From Anaerolineae bacterium CG2_30_64_16 (GTDB taxonomy: Bacteria > Chloroflexota > Anaerolineae > CG2-30-64-16), in the NCBI GenBank assembly GCA_001871755.1, contig MNXL01000329.1:1-6994 (forward strand): a stretch of DNA of 6,994 nucleotides, written 5' to 3'. Positions within the stretch are counted from its first letter, which is position 1, and every line of letters starts with the position of its first letter. This document shows, piece by piece, positions 1 through 5,441 of this stretch. Under the pieces are notes generated by a model. The model was not told where the DNA came from. It was given only the letters and a program-made list of their open reading frames with translations, and did no database searches. The position numbers and the translations under genes were made by a program.

Positions 1-1017
1 AACCTGTCAACGGGACTGGCGACGCTGGCGGTGTTGGCGTTGGCGATCCCGCTGGTGACTGCCGGGAAGCTGACCGGGGTCCACCTGGCGGTGCTGGTCC
101 TGGCGGCCGCGGCCAGTTTCGAGGCCGTGCAACCGTTGCCGCTGGCCGCGCAGCATCTGGAGAGCAGCCTGGCCGCGGCGCGGCGGTTGTTCGAGGTGGT
201 GGAGGGTGGATGGCAGATGGCAGATGGCAGATGGCAGATGGCGGATGGCAGGAGGGAATCACCGCCGAACGACCGCCGATCGGTGGCCATCGCGGTGAAG
301 GACTTGAGTTTCCGCTACGCGGCCGGCGAACCGCTGGCCCTGACCGGGGTCAGTTTCACCGTGCTGGCCGGCGGCCGGGTGGCGATCGTGGGTCCGAGCG
401 GCGCGGGGAAGTCCACGCTGGTGAACCTGCTGCTGCGGTTCTGGGACTACCAGGCCGGGCAGATCCGGTTGGGTGGCCAACCGCTGCGCGAGCTGGCCCC
501 GGAGGATGTCCGGGCTACCATCGGCGTGGTGACCCAGACCACGCATCTGTTCAACGCCACCGTGCGCGACAACCTGGCGCTGGCCCGGCCCGCTGCCACG
601 GCGGACGAGATCGAGGCTGCGGCCCGCCAGGCGCAAATCCACGACTTCATCGCCGCGTTGCCGCAGGGTTACGACACCTGGATCGGCGAGCAGGGGCTGC
701 GGCTCAGCGGCGGCGAGCGGCAGCGGTTGGCCATCGCCCGCGCGCTGCTGCGCGACGCGGCGATCTTGATCCTGGATGAGGCCACGGCTAACCTGGACGC
801 GCTCACCGAGCGGACGGTGTGGGAGGCCATCGAAACGCTGATGCGGGGCCGCACGACGCTGATCATCACCCATCGGTTGGCTGGGCTGGAGGATGTCGAT
901 GAGATCCTGGTGTTGGATCAGGGCCAGGTCGTCGAGCGCGGCCGGCACATCGACCTGTTGCAGGCCGGCGGGCTCTATCGGCGGATGTGGGATTTGCAGC
1001 ATGGGATGTTAGTGTAG
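1..1017 (+). CDS. cydC: ABC exporter, CydC-type permease/ATPase subunit (5' end outside window)
   Basis: The reading frame is open from base 1, so the start and most of the membrane domain lie to the left; 338 residues are visible. The first 70 or so residues hold the last hydrophobic helices of an ABC exporter membrane domain and a helix resembling the end of CydC membrane domains (SFEAVQPLP, then AARRLFEVV). The ATPase domain follows from about residue 95. It has Walker A GPSGAGKST (131-139), a Q-loop in VVTQT (about 179), signature LSGGERQRLAIARALL (235 on), Walker B ILILDEATANLD (255 on) and the switch His in THRLAG (291), all intact. CydDC exports cysteine and glutathione and is needed for cytochrome bd assembly; CydD would be expected just upstream. 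Another heterodimeric exporter half is possible, since the substrate-defining region is missing. The linker at residues 71-84 is made of a heptanucleotide repeat and looks like added sequence. Product class is certain, the CydC assignment fairly likely. Confidence 0.82.
   Translation, partial: NLSTGLATLAVLALAIPLVTAGKLTGVHLAVLVLAAAASFEAVQPLPLAAQHLESSLAAARRLFEVVEGGWQMADGRWQMADGRRESPPNDRRSVAIAVKDLSFRYAAGEPLALTGVSFTVLAGGRVAIVGPSGAGKSTLVNLLLRFWDYQAGQIRLGGQPLRELAPEDVRATIGVVTQTTHLFNATVRDNLALARPAATADEIEAAARQAQIHDFIAALPQGYDTWIGEQGLRLSGGERQRLAIARALLRDAAILILDEATANLDALTERTVWEAIETLMRGRTTLIITHRLAGLEDVDEILVLDQGQVVERGRHIDLLQAGGLYRRMWDLQHGMLV
211..252 (+). repeat. In-frame heptanucleotide tandem array (TGGCAGA)6 inside the ABC exporter gene
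   Basis: There are four perfect TGGCAGA units (211-238), then TGGCGGA (239-245) and TGGCAGG (246-252): 42 bp, or 14 codons, reading WQMADGR twice. It lies exactly in the linker between the membrane and ATPase domains, where extra residues are likely tolerated. Because 7 is not a multiple of 3, all three forward frames encode the same cyclic peptide and none contains a stop. Six units keep the downstream frame. Confidence 0.93.
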
Positions 1018-1117
1018 GCGGCCGCGTTGCGGCGCCACGACGGATGAAAATGGTGTACTGGTTTTTCTTAAGATGTGAAACAACCCCGCTGCGGAGGTCT
1101 GGCTCTTTCAGGCAAAA

Positions 1118-1148
1118 GGCCCGAACGGTGTGCAAAACCGTTCGGGCC
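1118..1148 (-). terminator. Rho-independent terminator of the CBS-ACT gene
   Basis: A perfect 12-bp stem (1118-1129 with 1137-1148, arm GGCCCGAACGGT) closes a 7-nt loop. Read on the minus strand, the stem is followed at once by TTTTGCC, the run of T expected of an intrinsic terminator. It lies 46 bp after the TAG of the minus-strand gene ending at 1195. On the plus strand no T run follows, so it probably does not terminate the ABC exporter transcript by the same mechanism, though the hairpin could slow readthrough from either side. Confidence 0.85.
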
Positions 1149-1194
1149 CAGGGGTGACGATTTGTGGCTCTATGCCGGAGAGACCACTGCGGCG

Positions 1195-1842
1195 CTACAC
1201 GTCGCGCACATCCTGCACGCGGATGTCCGGCAGCGCATTGAGCGTGTCCACCAGCGTTTGCTCCGGCACGTTGGTGACTTTGACCAGCGAAGCCCAGACT
1301 GCGGGATCATCCGTCGGATAGGTGACGTAGACCGACAGATAGCCGCCCTTGTCCGCGATGGCTCGGCTGATGCGCGCGACTTCCCCGGCACGATCCGGCT
1401 GCAGGACCGTGACTCGCACGCCGCCGCGTCGCCCGCCGAGCAGATTGACCATCAGGCTGAACAGATCGTTGTCGCTGATGATGCCGACCAGGACGCCATC
1501 TCGCATTACCGGCAGACAGCCGATCTTCCGGTCCGCCATGATCCGGGCGGCCTCCTCAATCGCGACGTCCTCACCGATGGTGACTACTTCTTTCACCATG
1601 ATGTTGTGGACCTTGATGCGTACGAGGACATAGTTGATCACAAATGGGCTGAATTTCTTCACATCGGATGGAACAGCCTGCGTCAACGAACGTTGGGTGA
1701 CCAAACCTACCAGTTTGCCATCGGCATCTAGAATAGGCAGATGTCGGATGTTGTGCTCCTGCATCAACGCCTGTGCCTCGGTGACCGGCATGTCGGGTCG
1801 TCCGCTGACGGGGTTTGGTGTCATTTGATCTCTGACCAGCAT
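1195..1842 (-). CDS. AcuB-like regulatory protein, two CBS domains plus ACT domain
   Basis: 215 residues. CBS domain 1 spans about 1-58 (starting MLVRDQMTPNPV, with RHLPILDADGKLVGLVT), CBS domain 2 about 77-135 (VHNIMVKEVVTIGEDV, then GCLPVMRDGVLVGIISDNDL), and an ACT-like domain about 141-212. This layout matches the AcuB-type CBS/ACT family. CBS pairs bind adenine nucleotides or S-adenosyl compounds and ACT domains bind small metabolites, often amino acids, so the protein is probably a soluble energy or metabolite sensor; its target cannot be read from sequence. The frame extends upstream to 1941, but the ATG at 1842 is preferred because AGGAG lies 8 nt before it and the extra 33 residues do not resemble the family. 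It lies downstream of metF, separated by about 100 bp and a probable terminator, so it may have its own promoter. AcuB in Bacillus belongs to an acetoin operon, so that name is a family label only. Confidence 0.88.
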   Translation of the reverse strand: MLVRDQMTPNPVSGRPDMPVTEAQALMQEHNIRHLPILDADGKLVGLVTQRSLTQAVPSDVKKFSPFVINYVLVRIKVHNIMVKEVVTIGEDVAIEEAARIMADRKIGCLPVMRDGVLVGIISDNDLFSLMVNLLGGRRGGVRVTVLQPDRAGEVARISRAIADKGGYLSVYVTYPTDDPAVWASLVKVTNVPEQTLVDTLNALPDIRVQDVRDV

Positions 1843-1850
1843 TCTTATTT

Positions 1851-1855
1851 CTCCT
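1851..1855 (-). promoter_or_regulatory. Ribosome binding site that fixes the CBS-ACT start
   Basis: AGGAG on the minus strand, inside a purine-rich run, ends 8 nt before the ATG at 1842. It favours this start over the in-frame upstream candidates at 1875 and 1941. Confidence 0.75.
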
Positions 1856-1886
1856 CTCTCGCGCGAAACGGGCATGATCGATAAAA

Positions 1887-1914
1887 GGGCAAGGTCAACC
1901 TGGACCCGTTGCCC
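1887..1914 (-). terminator. Probable rho-independent terminator after metF
   Basis: On the minus strand GGGCAA (1914-1909) pairs with TTGCCC (1892-1887) and an inner GGTC (1906-1903) pairs with GACC (1896-1893), leaving a 2-nt bulge and a 6-nt loop. The stem is followed by TTTTAT. It begins 30 bp after the metF stop and ends 44 bp before the CBS-ACT start, so it may end the main operon or reduce expression of the last gene. The stem is moderate and the T run short. Confidence 0.6.
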
Positions 1915-1944
1915 CGCGCACCTCTCAGGAGACCGCTGCAAGGT

Positions 1945-2982
1945 CTACGGTGTCAATGGGTGGTTGATTTCCTCGAGGGCCTCAAACAGGGGGGACGAGG
2001 TCAGGATTCGCGGCGGCCGCGGGTAGAGTCTGGCCCGGGTCACGATTTCGGGCACGGCCTCGGCCCAATGCACGGCCATGATGTGAATGCCGGCTACCCC
2101 TGGAATCTCGCGCACCTGCTCGATGATCTCGACGCAGATCCGGATGCCTTCTTCGGGCTGGGCGGCTTTGGGCGTCTTGGCCATCCGGTCGACGATCTCC
2201 GCGGGCACTTCCATGCCGGCGACCTTCTCGGCCATGAACCGGGCCGCGCCGACCGATTTGACCGGGCCGACGCCGGCCAGGATGTAGACCACCTCATGCA
2301 GGCCCAGATCGCGCACGCGGGCCATATAGGTCTTGAACCGTTCCACGTTGTAAATGAGCTGGGTTTGCACGAAGCGCGCGCCCGCGGCGACCTTCTTGCC
2401 CAGCCGGGCCGGCCGGTAGTCGAACGGCGGCGCAAACGGGTTGGCGGCCGCGCCGATGAACAGTTGGGGCGCTGGCGAGATCGGCCGGCCGTTGTCCATG
2501 ACGCCGTGCTCTGTCAGATTCCGGGCCATGCGCACCAGGTGGATCGAGTCCACGTCGTACACGTTCTTGGCCTCGGGGTGATCGCCCCAGATGCCGTGGT
2601 CGCCGCTCAGGCAGAGCAGGTTGCGGATCCCCAGGGCGGACGCCCCGAGCAGGTCGGCCTGCATGGCGAGCCGGTTGCGGTCGCGACAGGTCATCTGCAT
2701 CACCGGCTCGACGCCGTGCGTGAGCAGCAAGGCGGCCACGGGTATACTGGCCATGCGCACGCTGGCCGCCTGGTTGTCGGTCACGTTGACGGCGTCCGCA
2801 TAGTCCCGGACGGTGGCGGCGTCCCGTGCGATGCTGTCCAGGTTGACCCCTTTTGGGGGGGACAGCTCAGCCGCGACCGCAAACCGGCCGCTTTTCAAAA
2901 TAGCAGCCAGGTTGCTGACGTGCTGGCCCGGCGAGTTGGGTGGGTCCTGTACGGACGGAATGCCTCGATTGTCGGTGTTCAT
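1945..2982 (-). CDS. metF: Methylenetetrahydrofolate reductase, MetF family
   Basis: 345 residues, somewhat longer than E. coli MetF (about 296) because of an N-terminal tail of roughly 30 residues with no recognisable domain. The FAD-binding TIM barrel starts at about residue 33. FAVAAELSPPKG carries Glu39, matching the catalytic Glu of the family; DAVNVTDNQ (64-70), then LLCLSGDHG with Asp128 at the position of the conserved flavin/folate-loop Asp, and FVQTQLIYNVERF (204-216) follow. The enzyme reduces 5,10-methylene-THF to 5-methyl-THF, supplying methionine synthesis or the methyl branch of the Wood-Ljungdahl pathway. The short MetF form paired with a separate MetV points to a ferredoxin- or Hdr-linked enzyme; the electron donor is inferred. 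The ATG at 2982 has GAGG just upstream at short spacing. It is 29 bp after the GNAT-thioredoxin gene and probably cotranscribed with it. Confidence 0.93.
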   Translation of the reverse strand: MNTDNRGIPSVQDPPNSPGQHVSNLAAILKSGRFAVAAELSPPKGVNLDSIARDAATVRDYADAVNVTDNQAASVRMASIPVAALLLTHGVEPVMQMTCRDRNRLAMQADLLGASALGIRNLLCLSGDHGIWGDHPEAKNVYDVDSIHLVRMARNLTEHGVMDNGRPISPAPQLFIGAAANPFAPPFDYRPARLGKKVAAGARFVQTQLIYNVERFKTYMARVRDLGLHEVVYILAGVGPVKSVGAARFMAEKVAGMEVPAEIVDRMAKTPKAAQPEEGIRICVEIIEQVREIPGVAGIHIMAVHWAEAVPEIVTRARLYPRPPRILTSSPLFEALEEINHPLTP

Positions 2983-3011
2983 AGTCCTCGATAGCGTCTT
3001 GATTTCGGAAT

Positions 3012-3782
3012 CTACAATTCTTCGATGATGGCCTGGCGGATCGCCTCTTCAGTGGTCGCGCCGGACAGCTTCTGACGGCCGTTGATAAAGACACCACCGG
3101 CCACGCCATATCGCCGTAGGGTTTCGGGCGAGAGAGATTCCTCGTGCACAACCACTCGCCTCCCAAACTCCTGGGCCACTTCTCGCAGCAACAACTGGGT
3201 AGATGCCTCGGACGGGCACAGGTATCCACTCAGGATCAAGATCTCCACCGGCTCGCCGCTTCTGGGCTTCACGTGGACCTCGAGCGGGCGCGCCTGAACT
3301 CGGGGTTGCGAAAGCGGGCGATACAGCAGTTTGCGATGTCCGCTATCATGGATGATCTCGAACCCCCGCGCCAGGTAATGTCGATAGTGCATTTGTGCTT
3401 CCTGGTCCGTGCCTTCCAACAGGATGCCCTTGCAGTTTCTCTCCTGCATATCCGCTTCAAAGGCAGAGAAGAGACGCCGCGCCAGCCCCAGGGTCTGGTA
3501 TCTCCGTTGGATCCACTCGCAATACATCACGGCCACGCCAGGTTCGATCTCGTATGGCACCAGGGCCTGTTCGGAGAGCGCGTAGTAGAGCTGCCCGACG
3601 ACCTTGCCAACGGCGTCGCGCGCGTGATATCCTTCGATGTGCCTGCCCAGATTCTGGCTTGCCCAGACGCGGCACACCCGCAGCGCCGCAGGCCAAGGAG
3701 TGGGGATTTCGGTCATGCAACAGAATCCCTGCTCCAGGTCCTCTGCCCGCTGCACACGCTCAACCCTGAATTCGCCGGTCAT
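3012..3782 (-). CDS. GNAT N-acetyltransferase fused to a thioredoxin-like domain
   Basis: 256 residues from the ATG. The N-terminal half (about 5-155) is a GNAT acetyltransferase: a beta strand with AVMYCEWI leads to the acetyl-CoA pyrophosphate loop QTLGLA (96-101), then a helix, ILLEGTDQEAQMHYRHYLARGFE typical of the GNAT C-terminal half in shortened form (YRHYLARGF). From about 178 a thioredoxin-like fold follows: a strand VEILILSGY, Cys189 in CPSE, a helix, strand VVVHEE, and YGVAGGVFINGR. Only one Cys remains where CxxC is usual, and the cis-Pro before the last strands appears replaced by Gly, so ordinary disulfide chemistry is doubtful. The layout recalls YoaP-type proteins (GNAT plus a C-terminal thioredoxin-like domain), but that is not certain. 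Substrate is unknown. It sits between metV (24 bp away) and metF (29 bp away) on the same strand, which suggests cotranscription and perhaps a role in modifying or maturing that enzyme. Confidence 0.8.
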   Translation of the reverse strand: MTGEFRVERVQRAEDLEQGFCCMTEIPTPWPAALRVCRVWASQNLGRHIEGYHARDAVGKVVGQLYYALSEQALVPYEIEPGVAVMYCEWIQRRYQTLGLARRLFSAFEADMQERNCKGILLEGTDQEAQMHYRHYLARGFEIIHDSGHRKLLYRPLSQPRVQARPLEVHVKPRSGEPVEILILSGYLCPSEASTQLLLREVAQEFGRRVVVHEESLSPETLRRYGVAGGVFINGRQKLSGATTEEAIRQAIIEEL

Positions 3783-3787
3783 CACCG

Positions 3788-3793
3788 CCTCCT
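3788..3793 (-). promoter_or_regulatory. Ribosome binding site choosing ATG over adjacent GTG
   Basis: AGGAGG on the minus strand lies 5 nt before the ATG at 3782 but only 2 nt before an in-frame GTG at 3785. The spacing favours the ATG; the alternative adds a single residue. Confidence 0.7.
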
Positions 3794-3806
3794 CCCTGCT
3801 GAACCG

Positions 3807-4286
3807 TCAAGTCTTCGCTTCCGGCTCGACCTCTCGCGTCCGTCGATCCACGCCTGTGAGCATGTTGATCCAGGATGAGCTATCTTTGAGCTGCCAGTTG
3901 ACCGGCGGTTGCTCGGTCAGGATCTCTTGTCCCCAGATCGACATGTTGCGGGATCGCTCGTAGGCATCCACCCAAACGCATCGCATCTCCGGTTTGACCT
4001 CGCAATGTCCGTTCAGGCGTACGCCGCCGCACGGGCCATTGCGCAGGTTCTTTGGACAGGTCATCGGGCAGGTCATCCCCGTGTAGTGCAGGATGCACTG
4101 CCCGCACAACTGGCAATTGAACACCAGCTTCTTCCCCAAGTCCTCCGCCGGCAGAATGATTCGCGCGCTCCGTTCGTAGCCCACCCGGGCGAACAGCGGA
4201 TTCAGTCGGTGGAGCGCCCACTCGGCGAACTGCCACATCTTCTCCAACGCATGTGGCCTGTCTTGTATCGCGCGTCTGAGACTCAT
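3807..4286 (-). CDS. metV: MetV-type cysteine-rich partner of methylenetetrahydrofolate reductase
   Basis: 159 residues. After an N-terminal helical part (about 1-50) comes the cysteine-rich core of the methylene-THF reductase C-terminal/MetV family: CQLCGQC (Cys58, 61, 64), CPMTCPKNLRNGPCGG (Cys73, 77, 86), HCEV (Cys95) and MRCVW (Cys103), eight Cys in all, presumably binding iron-sulfur or zinc. The family is required with MetF in acetogens such as Moorella, where MetV carries electrons or bridges MetF to Hdr subunits. The C-terminal tail (about 115-159, with PPVNWQLKD) is typical in position and ends at 3807. It is the first gene of the tight metV / GNAT-Trx / metF group. Its ATG at 4286 has GAGG 4 nt upstream, in the 16-bp gap after the restriction-gene remnant, so any promoter must lie inside or beyond that remnant. 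Confidence 0.88.
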   Translation of the reverse strand: MSLRRAIQDRPHALEKMWQFAEWALHRLNPLFARVGYERSARIILPAEDLGKKLVFNCQLCGQCILHYTGMTCPMTCPKNLRNGPCGGVRLNGHCEVKPEMRCVWVDAYERSRNMSIWGQEILTEQPPVNWQLKDSSSWINMLTGVDRRTREVEPEAKT

Positions 4287-4302
4287 CGTTCCTCTGTCGG
4301 CT

Positions 4303-4830
4303 TCACTTTGTGATCACGAGAAAGCTCATTTCCCGCTTCCTGCACCAGTTTCTGGCAGCCTCATGTTTGTCGAAGTCGGCTTTCTCTTCCTCGACCGGCT
4401 GCGGAACTTCGATCAGTAATTCAGGCCTGGCGACGAACTGCGGCTTGCGCTTGGGCGGCAGGTCTTCATCGCCGAACAGACTCGCTTGATCCACGCCGGT
4501 GCGCACTTTCGCGCCCACCATCTCCCAGAGCCAGGCGTGTTTGAGCTTCTCGTGATCCACAACTGCACAGATTTCCTGAATATCCTCGGTCCGCACGTTC
4601 AGCCGCAGGCCGCGGCCGACCACCTGCTGGCCGTAGACCCGCGAGGAGAACTTGCGCAGCAGTAGAATCACGGAGACGGCCGGCACGTCCCAGCCCTCGC
4701 GCAGCATCAAGACGCTGACCACGGCCTCGTAGGGGCTGCCGGGCTTGCCGAGCCGCCGGGCTGCGTCGCGATCCCGCTCGTCCGATTGCTCGGTGATAGA
4801 TATTTCGCCGGATTTACGCCGCCGCTCGCC
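4303..4830 (-). pseudogene. Remnant of type III restriction / SF2 helicase subunit, 5'-truncated
   Basis: An open frame of 175 codons follows an in-frame TAA at 4831-4833 and has no good start; the first possible one is a GTG at 4722, but family-like sequence begins before it (ITEQSDERDRDAARRLGKP and PYEA lead into VVSVLMLREGWDVP). Helicase motif V (REGWDVP, near 4685-4701) and motif VI (QQVVGRGLR, 4603-4629) are intact, followed by ICAVVDHEKL. Res-type subunits are usually 800-1000 residues; Walker A and DEAD/DEAH motifs are absent and would lie in the lost upstream part. After motif VI only about 90 residues remain, and the tail KHEAARNWCRKR...FLVITK resembles the far C-terminus of such proteins, which suggests a second, internal deletion near 4365. 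No methyltransferase partner is present. Non-functional as a nuclease or translocase. Its stop lies 16 bp before metV. Confidence 0.8.
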
Positions 4831-4844
4831 TTAACTCCCCAAAG

Positions 4845-5138
4845 TCAACTCGTAACTGATGATTCGCCACGCAAAGACAATTCTCTTTCAACCCCTTCGG
4901 AGAGCAGCATCTTCATCAAGGATTGATACGGCACGTCTTTTTTATGAGCAATAACGTGGAGGGACTCGACCAAAGACTCCGGGAGCCGAAGCGAGACCGT
5001 TTTCAAGGTCGGCCGTAAATTCGGCATCAGGGTCGGTTGGGCTTTGGTGTAATCAAAGTAATCCGCGGTATCATGCGTGGCCCAGAATGCCCGCTCATCA
5101 TCTTCGGATGCGAACTGTGGAATTTTTTCCTTGCTCAT
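4845..5138 (-). CDS. CopG/BrnA-type antitoxin (ribbon-helix-helix)
   Basis: 97 residues, the usual size. The N-terminal part (IPQFASEDDERAFWATHDTA, about 6-25) is the toxin-facing signature of the CopG_antitoxin/BrnA-like families. The C-terminal part has the RHH strand KTVSLRLPESL (46-56) followed by two helices (IAHKKDVPYQSLMKMLLSEGVERE). Such proteins neutralise BrnT-type RNases and repress their own operon as DNA-binding dimers. The ATG overlaps the stop of the toxin remnant as ATGA, the standard toxin-first arrangement. The reading frame is intact although the toxin is not, so this is an orphan antitoxin; it might still bind DNA or neutralise a related toxin elsewhere. A weak AAGGA lies 13 nt before the start, so translation may have depended on coupling to the toxin gene. 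Confidence 0.85.
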   Translation of the reverse strand: MSKEKIPQFASEDDERAFWATHDTADYFDYTKAQPTLMPNLRPTLKTVSLRLPESLVESLHVIAHKKDVPYQSLMKMLLSEGVERELSLRGESSVTS

Positions 5139-5326
5139 CGTGGATATAGCGTCCTTTCGCGCTTGGTCATCTCTCGGGCAGAGATGACACGGAGCCTGTC
5201 CTGCCGGGTGGTGAAGATCACCGCCAACCGCCGCCCGCGATCGGTGCGGCCCAGGGCCAGGTATCTTGCTTCGCCATCCGCGTGTTCTTCGTCTGGAAGG
5301 GTCAACAGCGGCTGATTGAAGAAGAT
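5135..5326 (-). pseudogene. brnT: BrnT-family toxin, N-terminally truncated
   Basis: A 63-codon frame running from an in-frame TAA (5327-5329) to the TGA that overlaps the antitoxin start. It begins IFFNQPLLTLPDEEH and continues through YLALGRTDRGRRLAVIFTTR and LRVISAREMTKRER, which is the C-terminal two thirds of BrnT toxins (ribonuclease, RelE-like fold, about 90 residues). The usual N-terminal segment (a FEWD...KHGVSF-like stretch of about 30 residues) is missing; sequence upstream of 5327 encodes nothing like it in any minus-strand frame. No ATG precedes the conserved part. The deletion or insertion breakpoint is therefore close to 5327. Probably inactive. Confidence 0.82.
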
Positions 5327-5391
5327 TTATTCACACAGGAGACCGGCCACAGCCACCCCGGATTATTGAGAGGATACGTTCCAGACGCGCA

Positions 5392-5421
5392 GGTGCGACA
5401 CACAGCGCTCTGCGTCGCACC
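5392..5421. repeat. REP-like palindrome after hdrCB
   Basis: 15-bp arms with 13 matching positions meet at a central AGCGCT; the outer 8 bp (GGTGCGAC / GTCGCACC) are perfect. There is no T run on either side, so it does not look like an intrinsic terminator. It resembles the repetitive extragenic palindromes found in many genomes, but copy number cannot be judged from one window. Confidence 0.6.
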
Positions 5422-5441
5422 AATACCCAATACCCAATCCC
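5421..5441. repeat. Short heptanucleotide repeat at the hdrCB stop
   Basis: Two perfect CAATACC units and a degenerate CAATCCC on the plus strand, touching the palindrome on one side and running into the last base of the hdrCB stop codon on the other. On the minus strand the unit reads GGTATTG. Confidence 0.7.

Noticed and set aside
259..1002. Minus-strand open frame of 247 codons opposite the ABC exporter
   Set aside because: It is antisense to intact Walker A, signature and Walker B motifs, and its translation looks like a shadow.
1018..1035. Short hairpin (GCCGC/GCGGC) just after the ABC exporter stop as its terminator
   Set aside because: Only 5 bp of stem and no T run directly after it; not enough to call.
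1843..1915. Promoter for the CBS-ACT gene (TTGACC as a -35)
   Set aside because: No acceptable -10 element at the right spacing, and the TTGACC lies inside the terminator stem.
1909..2994. Plus-strand open frame of 361 codons opposite metF
   Set aside because: It mirrors metF almost end to end, its translation has no recognisable motif, and metF is an unmistakable family member.
5392..5421. Terminator for hdrCB
   Set aside because: The palindrome is strong but has no T run on the minus strand; called a REP-like palindrome instead.
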